DNA of 64,000 bases from Fulvimarina sp. (GCA_002700095.1 PACL01000026.1:45847-109846); one strand, 5' to 3'. Positions 26,968 through 36,133 are shown, numbered from the stretch's first letter. A program made the numbers and translations. Notes: generated by a model not told the origin, from the letters alone.

Positions 26968-27007
26968 ACTATACAGGCGCATCCCACTGATGGAATAGAT
27001 ATTCCAT
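26968..27007. promoter_or_regulatory. Candidate IolR operator and rpiR promoter in the divergent intergenic region
   Basis: A perfect palindrome, TGGAATA-N2-TATTCCA at 26991-27006, extends by one further pair on each side and fits GGAA-N6-TTCC. On the minus strand a good -10 (TATAGT at 26968-26973) lies 16 bases from a weak -35 (TTCCAT) inside the palindrome. A bound regulator would cover the -35 of its own gene and lie just before the dehydrogenase gene on the other side. Confidence 0.75.
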
Positions 27008-27029
27008 AGAAGGGGAGGGGAGGGGTATC

Positions 27030-28145
27030 ATGGCGATCGGTCTGGGGCTCATCGGCACGGGCTTCATGGGCAAGGCTCATGCGCTGGCATACCGCGCCGC
27101 GGGTGCCGTGTTCGGCGATCTGCCGGAGGTGCGGCTGGCGCGGCTCTGCGACACGCCGCGGGAGAAGGCCGAGGCGATGGCCCGGCAGTTCGGCTTCGAG
27201 AGCGCGACGGACGACTGGCACGATCTGGTGACGAGCCCCGATGTCGACATCGTCTCGATCACAACGCCCAATGCCCTGCACAAGGAGATGGCGCTCGCCG
27301 CCATCGCCGCCGGCAAGCACGTCCATTGCGAAAAGCCGATGGCGCTGACGCTGGAGGATGCGGCGGAGATGGAAGCCGCGGCCCGCAAGGCGGGCGTGCG
27401 CACCATCGTCGGCTACAATTACATCCACAACCCGGCCTTCGCCCATGCGAGGCGCCTGATCGCCGACGGCGTTATCGGCCGGCCGGTGCATTTCCGCGGC
27501 ATCGTCGACGAGGACTATCAGGCCGATCCCGAACTTGCCTGGACGTGGCGGGCCAAGCGCGCGGATGCCGGCCTCGGCACGCTCGGCGATCTCGGCTGCC
27601 ACCTCGTCTCCATGGCCTGCGGCCTCATGGGCCCTGTGGAGAGCCTTCTCGCCGATACCCAGATCATCCACGAAACCCGGCCGCTCGCCGATGGCTCCGG
27701 CCGCGCCGCCGTCGAGAACGAGGACGCGGCCTCGGCGATCCTGCGCTTTGCCAGCGGCGCGCAGGGGACGCTGGTCACCTCCCGCTCGGCCTGGGGCCGC
27801 AAGAACCGGCTCGATTTCGAGGTGCACGGGACGAAGGGCATGATCGGCTTTTCCCAGGAGCGGATGAACGAGCTGCAGCTCTTCGTCGACGAGGGCGAGC
27901 GGTCGCGCCAGGGTTTTCGGACCATCCTCACCGGGCCCGAGCACCCGCCCTATGGCGCCTTCTGCCCGGCGGCAGGCCACCAGCTGGGGTTTGGCGACCT
28001 GAAGACCATCGAGGTCGCGAGCTTCCTGCGCGCCATCGCCGACGGCTCGCCGAACCATCCCGATTTCACGGCCGCGCTGTCCTTCGAGGCCGTGATCCAT
28101 GCCATCGACACCTCCGCCCGCGAGGGGCGGCGCGTCCATCTCTGA
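27030..28145 (+). CDS. Gfo/Idh/MocA-family oxidoreductase, inositol-type
   Basis: The product is 371 residues. The NAD-binding motif is GLIGTGFMGKAHA, followed by the family's CEKPMAL and the catalytic region GDLGCHLVSM. Its position beside the iol regulator suggests a scyllo-inositol or other inositol-isomer dehydrogenase. It differs clearly from the iolG gene next to it, so the substrate is probably a different isomer or a related sugar. Confidence 0.9.
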   Translation: MAIGLGLIGTGFMGKAHALAYRAAGAVFGDLPEVRLARLCDTPREKAEAMARQFGFESATDDWHDLVTSPDVDIVSITTPNALHKEMALAAIAAGKHVHCEKPMALTLEDAAEMEAAARKAGVRTIVGYNYIHNPAFAHARRLIADGVIGRPVHFRGIVDEDYQADPELAWTWRAKRADAGLGTLGDLGCHLVSMACGLMGPVESLLADTQIIHETRPLADGSGRAAVENEDAASAILRFASGAQGTLVTSRSAWGRKNRLDFEVHGTKGMIGFSQERMNELQLFVDEGERSRQGFRTILTGPEHPPYGAFCPAAGHQLGFGDLKTIEVASFLRAIADGSPNHPDFTAALSFEAVIHAIDTSAREGRRVHL

Positions 28146-28185
28146 CACCTGATGATCGTCCGCCCGCCGGACAGGGAGGAAATCC

Positions 28186-29187
28186 ATGAAAGTCGCACTC
28201 TTCGGCGCCGGCCGAATCGGCAAGGTCCACGCCGCCTCGATCCGCGCCGACCCGCGGTCCGAGCTCGTCGCCGTCACAGATGTCGTCGCCGCGGCAGCGG
28301 AAGGTCTTGCGGCGGAATACGGCATCGCCGTCCGCTCGCCCGAGGACATCCTCGCCGATCCGTCGATCGACGCGATCCTCGTCGCCTCCTCGACCAACAG
28401 CCATGCCGAGCTGATCGAGAAGGGTGTCGCAGCAGGCAAGGCGATCTTCTGCGAGAAGCCGATCGACCTGTCGCTTGAGCGGGCCCTGAGGGTCCGCGAG
28501 ATCGCGGCAGCTTCGACGAAGCCGGTGATGATGGGCTTCAATCGCCGCTTCGATCCGAACTTCGCGGCGCTGAAGGCAGCGCTCGACGCCGGCGAGATCG
28601 GCAAGGGCGAAATGCTCGCCGTCACCTCCTACGATCCCGCCCCGCCCCCGGTCGCCTATGTCGCGGTTTCGGGCGGGCTCTACCGGGACATGATGATCCA
28701 CGATTTCGACATGTGCGCCTTCCTCTTCGGCCTGCCGGAGAGCGTTATGGCCCATGGCTCCTGCCTGGTCGATCCGGCGATCGGCGAGGCCGGCGACGTC
28801 GATACCGCGGTTGTCGTCCTGACCTATGGGGACGGCCGCCTCGCCACCATCCGCAACTCGCGCCGCGCCGTCTTCGGCTACGACCAGCGCATCGAGCTGC
28901 TCGGCTCGGACGGCATGCTGGAGGCGAGGAACGAGATCGAGAATACGGTGGTGAAGTCCACCGTCGCCGGCGTCGCCTCGGCCAAGCCGGTGTTGTTCTT
29001 CCTGGAGCGCTACATGCGCGCCTATCAGATCGAATGGGCGGCCTTCGTCGATGCGGTGGAGGAGGGCAAGCCGGTGCCGGCCACCGTCGCGGACGGCGTC
29101 AATGCGCTGGCTCTGGCGGAAGCTGCCAACCGTTCGCTGAAGGAAGGGCGGCCGGTCGCGCTGGCCGACGTGATGACAAAGGCCTGA
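28186..29187 (+). CDS. iolG: myo-inositol 2-dehydrogenase
   Basis: The product is 333 residues, typical IolG/IdhA length. The NAD-binding motif is FGAGRIGKVHA; FCEKPIDL carries the conserved Lys, and YRDMMIHDFDM the catalytic Asp and His. It oxidises myo-inositol to 2-keto-myo-inositol, the substrate of IolE. A ribosome site (GGGAGGAA) precedes the ATG. It lies 40 bases after the first MocA gene. Confidence 0.93.
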   Translation: MKVALFGAGRIGKVHAASIRADPRSELVAVTDVVAAAAEGLAAEYGIAVRSPEDILADPSIDAILVASSTNSHAELIEKGVAAGKAIFCEKPIDLSLERALRVREIAAASTKPVMMGFNRRFDPNFAALKAALDAGEIGKGEMLAVTSYDPAPPPVAYVAVSGGLYRDMMIHDFDMCAFLFGLPESVMAHGSCLVDPAIGEAGDVDTAVVVLTYGDGRLATIRNSRRAVFGYDQRIELLGSDGMLEARNEIENTVVKSTVAGVASAKPVLFFLERYMRAYQIEWAAFVDAVEEGKPVPATVADGVNALALAEAANRSLKEGRPVALADVMTKA

Positions 29188-29190
29188 CCC

Positions 29191-29970
29191 GTGGCCTTCA
29201 CCCTCGCCGCCTGCGCCGAGATGCTGTGGCGCGACCGCCCGATGGAATGGCGGGTGAAGCGCCTGACCGAACTGGGATTCCAGGTCGGGCTGTGGAACTG
29301 GCCGGATCACGACCTCGCCATGCTGGAGCGCTCCGGCGCGACCTTCTCGATCATGAACGGCTATCTCTCCGGCCGTCTCGCCGACGAGGAGGGCGCCGCC
29401 GAGCTGCTGCGCACGGCGCGCCAGACCGCCGATGTCGGGCTGCGGCTCGGCGTCGCCCGGCTGAACCTCCACGGCACCGGCCTCGGGGAGGGCGGCCTGC
29501 CGGTGAGGCCCTGCGACACCGTCAGTGGCGCCATGTGGCTGAAAGCTCGCGACACGCTGGAGCGGATCGCCGATCTTGCCGAGGAGAAGGGCGTGACCTT
29601 CACGCTGGAAAATCTCAACACCGCCGTCGACCATCCGGGCGTGCCCTTCGCCAGGGCCGAAGATACGCTGGCGCTGGTTTCGGCGGTGAACCGGCCGGGG
29701 CTGCGGCTCAATCTCGACCTCTATCATGCCCAGATCGGCGAGGGGAACCTGATCGAACTCTGCCGCAGGGCGCTGCCATGGATCGGCGAGGTGCAGGTCG
29801 CCGACGTTCCCGGACGCTGCGAGCCGGGGACGGGTGAGATCGCCTATGCCGGTATTGCCCGCGCGCTTGAGGCCATGGGATACGACGGCCCGGTCGGGAT
29901 GGAGGCCTTCGCCAGCGGCGATCCGGAGGACGCGCTCCAGGCGTTTCGCGGCATCTTCGCCCCGGTCTGA
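29191..29970 (+). CDS. TIM-barrel isomerase, hydroxypyruvate isomerase-like
   Basis: The product is 259 residues with a GTG start three bases after the iolG stop. It belongs to the AP-endonuclease-2/xylose-isomerase-like TIM-barrel group. TFTLENLNTAVDHPG and LNLDLYHAQIGEGNL match hydroxypyruvate isomerase (Hyi) and IolI relatives. With iolG it could isomerise an inosose (IolI-like) or a side product. The length and NLDLYH motif lean toward Hyi, and the context leans toward inositol use. Confidence 0.82.
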   Translation: MAFTLAACAEMLWRDRPMEWRVKRLTELGFQVGLWNWPDHDLAMLERSGATFSIMNGYLSGRLADEEGAAELLRTARQTADVGLRLGVARLNLHGTGLGEGGLPVRPCDTVSGAMWLKARDTLERIADLAEEKGVTFTLENLNTAVDHPGVPFARAEDTLALVSAVNRPGLRLNLDLYHAQIGEGNLIELCRRALPWIGEVQVADVPGRCEPGTGEIAYAGIARALEAMGYDGPVGMEAFASGDPEDALQAFRGIFAPV

Positions 29971-30313
29971 TCGAGCCTCGGCGGGCGGCAGATGCCGAGA
30001 GGCAGTCGCACCCGCCCGGCGAGCCTGGCGCCCTCGTTCTGCCACCGTGGCCATGCCACCGGCTCCGACGGCGGTGCCGCCTGCCTGCGCCAGACGGCTC
30101 GCCCGGACCGCCTGCCGCCGAATGCCCGGCCCACGTGCCCGTCCCGGAATGCCCGCTCCGATGAGCCTGCCTATCCCCGGGCTGGACAGGCGGGAACAGG
30201 TTTGCTCAAACCACGGCAGCGCAGAAGGCCAAGTCTCGCCTGCCACGCCGGCGGAGGCCATGAGCCGGAAGGCGAGGCGTCGACGGCCATCATTTCCGGG
30301 AAGGCACACCCCC
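29971..30313. other. Intergenic stretch before pyrC
   Basis: There are about 340 bases without a convincing gene. A small stem, CTCGGC at 29977 with GCCGAG at 29994, lies just after the isomerase stop and may help end the transcript. The rest is ordinary GC-rich sequence that must hold the pyrC promoter, but no clear promoter is visible. Confidence 0.5.
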
Positions 30314-31387
30314 ATGACCACGCAGCCGAACGCCGAGGCCGTCAGCGAAATCTCCATCATTCGGCCCGACGACTGGCACCTGCATCTGCGCGACGGCGCG
30401 ATGCTGAAGGCCGTGGCGCCGGTCAGCGCCGCAAGCTTCGCCCGCGCCATCGTCATGCCGAACCTCGTGCCGCCGGTGCGCAGCCTCGACGACCTGCGGG
30501 CCTATCGCAGCCGCATCGCGGCGGCACTGCCGGGGGACACGCGCTTCCGCCCGCTGATGACGCTGTATCTCACCGAGACCACCGATCCCGCCGCCATCAC
30601 CGAGGGCGCCGCCAGCGGCGAACTGACGGCGGTGAAGCTCTATCCCGCCGGCGCGACGACCAATTCCGATGCCGGCGTCAAGGATGTCTCCCGCGTCACG
30701 AAGGTGCTGGAGGCGATGCAGGCGGCCGACGTGCCGCTGCTCGTCCATGGCGAGGTGACCGATCCCGACATCGACATCTTTGACCGTGAGGCGGTCTTCA
30801 TCGAGCGGGTGCTGGCGCCGCTGCGCAAGGATTTTCCGGCGCTGCGCATCGTCATGGAGCACATCACCACCGAGGAGGGCGCGTCCTATGTCGGCGAGGC
30901 GGACGAGACCCTGGCGGCGACGATCACGCCGCAGCATCTGATCATCAACCGCACCGACATCTTCAGGGGCGGGATCCGGCCGCATCTCTATTGCCTGCCC
31001 ATCGCCAAGCGCGAAAACCACCGCCAGGCGCTGCGCAGGGCCGCGACCTCGGGCAGCCCGAAATTCTTCCTCGGCACCGATTCTGCGCCGCATCTCGTTT
31101 CGCTGAAGGAATGCGCCTGCGGCTGCGCCGGCATCTTCAACGCTCCCGTCGCCATTCCTTACGTCGCGCAGGTCTTCGACGAGGAGGGCGCCCTCGACAG
31201 GCTGGAGGGTTTCGTCTCCCGCAACGGCCCGGCCTTCTACCGACTGCCCGTCAACGAGGACAGGATCCGGCTGCGCCGGGAGGCGCCTGATCCGGCGATC
31301 TTCCGGAATATCGATGCCGCCGAGGACGGCAGCGTCGTGGTGTTCCGCCCCGACCGGCCGCTGGAGTGGTCCGTGGTCGCAGGCTGA
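30314..31387 (+). CDS. pyrC: Dihydroorotase
   Basis: The product is 357 residues, the size of class II (E. coli PyrC-type) dihydroorotases. RPDDWHLHLRDG holds the metal His pair, AVKLYPAGATTNS the carboxylated Lys, and LVHGEV and MEHITT further metal His residues; FFLGTDSAPH supplies the catalytic Asp. It closes carbamoyl aspartate to dihydroorotate in pyrimidine synthesis. The ATG at 30314 fits the family amino terminus; an upstream in-frame extension is not conserved-looking. Confidence 0.96.
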   Translation: MTTQPNAEAVSEISIIRPDDWHLHLRDGAMLKAVAPVSAASFARAIVMPNLVPPVRSLDDLRAYRSRIAAALPGDTRFRPLMTLYLTETTDPAAITEGAASGELTAVKLYPAGATTNSDAGVKDVSRVTKVLEAMQAADVPLLVHGEVTDPDIDIFDREAVFIERVLAPLRKDFPALRIVMEHITTEEGASYVGEADETLAATITPQHLIINRTDIFRGGIRPHLYCLPIAKRENHRQALRRAATSGSPKFFLGTDSAPHLVSLKECACGCAGIFNAPVAIPYVAQVFDEEGALDRLEGFVSRNGPAFYRLPVNEDRIRLRREAPDPAIFRNIDAAEDGSVVVFRPDRPLEWSVVAG

Positions 31388-31396
31388 CGGGCGAAC

Positions 31397-31418
31397 GGGG
31401 GGCCGTGCTCGGCCTCCC
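31397..31418. terminator. Hairpin after pyrC
   Basis: A 9-base-pair GC stem with one G-T pair and a 4-base loop begins ten bases after the pyrC stop. There is no T-run. It sits between pyrC and a convergent gene, so it could serve pyrC, probably with Rho. Confidence 0.5.
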
Positions 31419-31586
31419 GGCATTCTAGAGAGCCGCCCCGATCATCCAGGGGCAACGCTTCAGACACTCGATGCAGTTGATGAAATGGACTGCTTTCGAC
31501 GTCTATCCGGGCTCCGGGGACGGGCGCCTGGAAGACGAAGCGCCGACCTTCGCGACGCCTGAAACTCATCGGGCGCAGCTGGCCGA

Positions 31587-32597
31587 CTATTCCTCCGTCG
31601 GCGCGACCAGGATCAGCACGTGCAGGTCCTCCTTCGGGACGAAATCCTGATAGACGACCTCGAACTTCGTCGGCGCGATCTTCTTCACACCGGTGGCGCA
31701 GAAGCTGACGAGGTTCTTCGGTGCGCCCTTGTCGACGACCAGCCGGAAACTGCCGATGGGCTTTGCCCAGTTGGCGCCGGTGGTCAGCACGTAGTCGATC
31801 TTCATGTCCTGGTAGGTGACGCCGCCGTCCGGCCCGAGCGCCGCCTCGGCCTTCTTCACCGCTGCGACGATGTTGTCCTCGATGCAGTAGCGGGCCCGGA
31901 ACGCCCGCGTCTCCTTGGGCGAGAAATAGCTGGCGCCGACGTCGGTCGCGACGAAGCTCGCGACCGAGGGCTTGTAGCTGTGGCTGACCTTCACCGTCCG
32001 GCCGGGCGGAAAGGTCTGGTCCCAGTGATAGGCGAGGCGGATCGACCATTTCGGGGCGAGGTGCCGCTCCCAGCCCTTTCCGGCGTCGTATTCCTCGACC
32101 CCGACGATCTCTTCCTTTACCAGTGCCTGCTGCTCGGCCTGCGGCAGCGCGTCGAGTGCCTTGACCACATCCTCGGCGAAGGGGGCGAGGGGGATCGCCA
32201 GCGCTTCGAGCCTTGCGGTGATGTCGGCCCCGTCGTGAAAGGCGGCGCGGTCGATGGTCATCTCCACCTTGCGCCCGTCCACCTCCGTCTCGAACAGGAA
32301 CGGATCGTCGGGCTGGTCGGACGGCAGATGGACGTTGCCGCCATAGGGATCGAAGCCGAGGTCGGGCAGCGGGAAGGCGACGGTGGTCGTCACCGGCGCG
32401 TCGGTGACATTGACGAACTCGTAGTCGACGCTGATCCGCTCGAGCGAGATCGACAGATCCTCCCGCCGCATCTCGATCGCGTCGGTCCTGGTGAGCACCA
32501 GGCCGCCGGCGGCGAAATTGGCGGTGGAATCATTGGCGAGCGCCGAGCCCGCCGGCAGGAGAAGCACGAGGGCGCCGAGAAGTCCGCGATAGGCCAA
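31587..32597 (-). CDS. DUF4424 family secreted protein
   Basis: The product is 336 residues with a signal peptide ending near GSALA. The mature start ANDSTANFAAGGLVLTRTD is the signature of DUF4424, followed by MRREDLSISLERISVDYEF. The family is common in rhizobia and other proteobacteria and has no established role. It is predicted periplasmic. It stands alone, convergent with pyrC. Confidence 0.9.
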   Translation of the reverse strand: MAYRGLLGALVLLLPAGSALANDSTANFAAGGLVLTRTDAIEMRREDLSISLERISVDYEFVNVTDAPVTTTVAFPLPDLGFDPYGGNVHLPSDQPDDPFLFETEVDGRKVEMTIDRAAFHDGADITARLEALAIPLAPFAEDVVKALDALPQAEQQALVKEEIVGVEEYDAGKGWERHLAPKWSIRLAYHWDQTFPPGRTVKVSHSYKPSVASFVATDVGASYFSPKETRAFRARYCIEDNIVAAVKKAEAALGPDGGVTYQDMKIDYVLTTGANWAKPIGSFRLVVDKGAPKNLVSFCATGVKKIAPTKFEVVYQDFVPKEDLHVLILVAPTEE

Positions 32598-32768
32598 GGT
32601 TGTCTCCCCAAGCGGCCGCGTCGGGGATCAGGCGATCATGATCGCGGCCAGGTTGCCGCGGCGTTATCACGCCTCAGTTCCTGCTGGAACGACGAAAGTC
32701 GGAGCCCATAGGACCGTCGGCCGACCTTCTCGACGCGGCAGGATCGGCGCGACGGTCGGAGCGATGCG

Positions 32769-34805
32769 TCAGTTGAAGGACGGCGGCTGCGACAGATCCA
32801 TGCCGCCGGGTGCTGGGCTGGCCCCATTGCCGCTTGACCCGGTGCCCGCGTCGTTGCCGGCAGGCTGTGTCGGGGCCGCACCTTGCGGCGTTTCGCTCGT
32901 GCCGGCCCCCGGCGCCGCGGCGCCGTTCGCCGCCGGCGGATTGCCGAGCTGGAGCGGCGGCAGGCCGAAGGCCGGTGCCGGCGATTGCGCGGGCGACTGG
33001 GCGCCGGGAGCGGCGGCTCCCGTGCCACCCTGGCCCGCGCCGCCCTGCGGCGCCGGCTGGCTGCCCGGGAAGCTCAGCGGCGGCAGGCCGAAGCCGGGAT
33101 TGCCGCCACCGGGTGCCGCTGCTCCGCCGGCGCCGTTGCTGCCGCCGAGGGGCGGCAGGCCGAAGTTCGGGGTCCCGCCGCCGCTGCTGCCGAGCCCGGG
33201 CATGTCGACCTTGAAGTCCTGGCTGCTCGGCGGCGGCGCCTCGGACTTGTAGCGCATCACCATGCCCGGAAAGGCGATGGTGAGCCCCACCATCACCACC
33301 TGGATGCAGACGAAGGGCACCGCGCCCCAGTAGATCTGCCCGGTCGTCACCGGCTCCATGCGCTTGCCGGTGACCCGGTCGAGATAGGGGATCTTCGCCG
33401 CCACCGAGCGCAGGTAGAACAGCGCGAAGCCGAAGGGCGGATGCATGAACGACGTCTGCATGTTGATGCCGAGGAGTACGCCGAACCAGATCAGGTCGAT
33501 GCCGAGCTTGTCGGCGGCCGGTGCCAGCAACGGCACGATGATGAAGGCGAGTTCGAAGAAGTCGAGGAAGAAGGCGAGGAAGAAGACCAGCACGTTGACG
33601 ACGATGAGGAAGCCGGTCTCGCCGCCGGGAACGGCGGTCAAAAGCTCCTCGACCCAGATATGGCCGTTGACGCCGTAGAAGGTCAGCGAGAACACCCGCG
33701 CGCCGATCAGGATGAACAGGACGAAGGCCGACAGCTTGGTCGTCGCCTCCATCGCCTGGACCAGCAGGTCGGTGTTCAGCCGGCGCTTGGAGAAAGCGAG
33801 GATCAGCGCCCCGACGGCGCCCATGGCGCCGCCCTCGGTCGGCGTCGCGACGCCGAGGAAGATCGTGCCGAGGACCAGGAAGATCAGGGCCAGCGGCGGC
33901 ACCATGACGATGATCACCTGCTGGGTGAGGTAGGAGAGAAGCTTGAGCTTCAGCGCCTTGTTGAGGACGGCGAGGGTGTAGATCGCCACCACGCCGATCA
34001 CGGCGCCCCAGATTCCCGCTCCCTGCAGGACATAGCCTTCGAGATAGAGGGTCGCGAGGTAGGAAATCGTGCCTGCCGCGATCAGGCTCAGAAGGAGCGA
34101 GGTGACGCCGCCGCCGAGCGTGCGGGCTTCCGGCGGCAGCGCCGGAGCCGACTTGGCGTTCAGCATCGTCACGCCGAACATGTAGAGGACGTAGAGCCCG
34201 GTGAGCACCAGCGCTGGCACCAGCGCGCCGGAATACATGTCGCCGACCGAGCGGCCGAGCTGGTCGGCCAGGACGATGAGAACCAGCGAGGGCGGAACGA
34301 TCTGGGCGAGTGTGCCGGAGGCCACGATAACGCCCGAGGCGAGCCTGCGATCATAGCCGTAGCGTAGCATGATCGGCAGGGAGATCAGGCCCATGGCGAT
34401 CACCGACGCGGCGACGACGCCGGTGGTGGCGGCGAGCAGCGCGCCGACAAAGATCACCGCATAGGCGAGGCCGCCGCGGAGCGGCCCGAACAGCTGTCCG
34501 ACCGTCTCGAGCAGATCCTCGGCCATGCCGGAGCGTTCCAGGATCAGCCCCATGAAGGTGAAGAACGGGATCGCCAAGAGCGTGTCGTTCGACATCACCC
34601 CGCCGAAGAACCGGTCGGGAAGGGCGCCGAGCAGCGGCCAGAACAGGTTGATGTCGTTGGACAGCGGCGCCAGCTCGACGCCGATGACGAAGAAGCCGAG
34701 GCCGATGGCGGCCAGCGAGAAGGCGACCGGATAGCCGAGGAGCAGCACCACCACGAGGGTGAGGAACATGATCGGCGCGAGATTGTGGGCGATGAACTCG
34801 ATCAC
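32769..34805 (-). CDS. TRAP transporter large permease (DctM-type) with a long low-complexity C-terminal tail
   Basis: The product is 678 residues, whereas most DctM proteins have 420-450, although longer variants exist. Residues ~1-510 hold many transmembrane segments and DctM motifs (FTFMGLILERSGMAEDL, PPSLVLIVLADQLG, PTEGGAMGAVGA, GINMQTSFMHPPFGFALFY). Residues ~520-678 are a Gly/Pro/Ala/Asn-rich tail with three copies of FGLPPL. The DNA behind the repeats is the same GGCGGCAGGCCGAAG at 32956, 33079 and 33151. TRAP transporters import organic acids or similar solutes using sodium. No binding protein (DctP) gene is adjacent. The start overlaps the small-subunit stop by four bases. Confidence 0.92.
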   Translation of the reverse strand: MIEFIAHNLAPIMFLTLVVVLLLGYPVAFSLAAIGLGFFVIGVELAPLSNDINLFWPLLGALPDRFFGGVMSNDTLLAIPFFTFMGLILERSGMAEDLLETVGQLFGPLRGGLAYAVIFVGALLAATTGVVAASVIAMGLISLPIMLRYGYDRRLASGVIVASGTLAQIVPPSLVLIVLADQLGRSVGDMYSGALVPALVLTGLYVLYMFGVTMLNAKSAPALPPEARTLGGGVTSLLLSLIAAGTISYLATLYLEGYVLQGAGIWGAVIGVVAIYTLAVLNKALKLKLLSYLTQQVIIVMVPPLALIFLVLGTIFLGVATPTEGGAMGAVGALILAFSKRRLNTDLLVQAMEATTKLSAFVLFILIGARVFSLTFYGVNGHIWVEELLTAVPGGETGFLIVVNVLVFFLAFFLDFFELAFIIVPLLAPAADKLGIDLIWFGVLLGINMQTSFMHPPFGFALFYLRSVAAKIPYLDRVTGKRMEPVTTGQIYWGAVPFVCIQVVMVGLTIAFPGMVMRYKSEAPPPSSQDFKVDMPGLGSSGGGTPNFGLPPLGGSNGAGGAAAPGGGNPGFGLPPLSFPGSQPAPQGGAGQGGTGAAAPGAQSPAQSPAPAFGLPPLQLGNPPAANGAAAPGAGTSETPQGAAPTQPAGNDAGTGSSGNGASPAPGGMDLSQPPSFN

Positions 34806-35461
34806 CGGCGTGGCTCCCTCGTCTCGGTGCCGTCGTTATGAAGGGTGCCTTTCGCGCCTGTCGGCAGTTTCGTCCCGCCCTGCGGCTCGTCGGGGGCGAG
34901 CGCCGAAAGCTCCATCGCCTCGGCGGCGTGGCTGACGCCTTGCGGCGTCTCATCGGGATAGCCGGCGAAGAGCACAGCGCCGCGCTTGATCAGCTCGGAC
35001 ACGCCCTGCAGCAGCAGCAAGAGGAAGCCCGCCAGAAGCAGCGCCTTGGCCGGCCAGATGATCAGGCCGCCGGCATTGCCGGACCGCTCGCCGCTGGTGA
35101 AGGACAGGAGGACGTAGGGCCAGAGGAGCCAGACCATCAGCGCCGCGAAGGGCAGGAGGATGACGATGTGGCCGATGAAGTCGATCCAGTCGCGGGTGCG
35201 CTTCGACAGGGCGTTGGAGACGATGTCGACCCGGATGTGCTCGTTGCGCTGCAGCGTCCAGGCGGCGGCGAGCATGAAGATCGCGCCGAACAGATACCAC
35301 TGAAGTTCGAGCCAGGCATTGGACGAAAGGTCGAAGACCTTGCGGATCACCGCATTGCCGGCACTCACCAGCACCACGACGAGGACCAGCCAGGCGACCG
35401 CGCGGCCGACGAACGCCGTCAGGCCGTCGATGGCGCGCGCGAAAGACATCAGAGCCGACAT
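34802..35461 (-). CDS. TRAP transporter small permease (DctQ-type)
   Basis: The product is 219 residues from the ATG at 35461. Four hydrophobic segments are seen, with AWLELQWYLFGAIFMLAAAWTL, cut here to its core WLELQWYLFG, and NEHIRVDI typical of DctQ. A polar C-terminal tail of ~45 residues follows. It pairs with DctM in the membrane. An upstream in-frame start would add 22 charged residues that look noncoding. Confidence 0.9.
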   Translation of the reverse strand: MSALMSFARAIDGLTAFVGRAVAWLVLVVVLVSAGNAVIRKVFDLSSNAWLELQWYLFGAIFMLAAAWTLQRNEHIRVDIVSNALSKRTRDWIDFIGHIVILLPFAALMVWLLWPYVLLSFTSGERSGNAGGLIIWPAKALLLAGFLLLLLQGVSELIKRGAVLFAGYPDETPQGVSHAAEAMELSALAPDEPQGGTKLPTGAKGTLHNDGTETREPRR

Positions 35462-35881
35462 GCGGCTGTTCCCCCAATCGTCGGGGATCGACGCTCGACA
35501 CCGCGCCTTGCGGGCTTCGCCGTCCACCGCTTCATCGTTGTCGGACCGGCCCAGGAGGCTGGCTGTCAGGATGGCGCGACGGTTCCTCCCCCCGCGCCGA
35601 AGGTGAGGGTTGCGTTAAGCAAATTCCCTTGACTGTGCAAGAGCGACCGCGTCCGCGACAAGATAAGACAAGGTTAGCGTCCCCTCGGCCGGCGGTCTGC
35701 GCCAGGGTGATCATGCCGGTCGGCCGTGGAGCCGAACGCGCGACTGGCGCTGGGCAAGTTTCCGCGGATCTGGCGCTGGGAACTTTGATGTCCTGAACGT
35801 CGGGGATCGATCCACCGCGGCGTGCGGCGGCCGCAAGCATCGCTCTGGACAGGACCGCGCCGTGCGGGCATCTCTCGGTGC
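35462..35881. other. Intergenic stretch of 420 bases
   Basis: No gene is recognised. The part next to the TRAP operon contains a weak minus-strand promoter candidate around 35620-35650 (TTGCAC and an AT-rich stretch). Near 35744-35786 the phrase CTGGCGCTGGG occurs twice, 26 bases apart, each followed by a related AA-TTT sequence. The meaning is unclear. Confidence 0.4.
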
Positions 35882-36133
35882 ATGTCCGACGAGTTTCCCC
35901 CGCACTGGCCGCGCTTCATGACCGACAGGGAGCTGCGGGCCTATTTTGGCCTCTCCGAGCGGGCGCTGAAGCGCTACCGCGCCCTGAAGGAGTTTCCCCA
36001 GAAGGACGTCGTCGTCGGCAAGACCGATTCGCTCGCCATCGGCCGTTTCTTCGACTGGGTGGCGGGCATCGCCGATCATCCGCCGCGGCGGAGCGGGCGC
36101 TACGTGCCGGCGGCCGAGAAGGACAAGCCCTGA
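35882..36133 (+). CDS. Small helix-turn-helix protein, AlpA/MerR-like
   Basis: The product is 83 residues. Residues ~14-45 (FMTDRELRAYFGLSERALKR...FPQKD) match the helix-turn-helix of AlpA/excisionase-type small DNA-binding proteins, which often regulate or direct integrases. No integrase, phage or operon partner is adjacent. The start at 35882 gives a natural amino terminus; an upstream in-frame start looks noncoding. It could be a leftover from a mobile element or a domesticated regulator. Confidence 0.65.
   Translation: MSDEFPPHWPRFMTDRELRAYFGLSERALKRYRALKEFPQKDVVVGKTDSLAIGRFFDWVAGIADHPPRRSGRYVPAAEKDKP

Noticed and set aside
32641..32768. GATCATGATC palindrome between DUF4424 and TRAP genes
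   Set aside because: It is short and lies downstream of the TRAP genes, with no matching second site.
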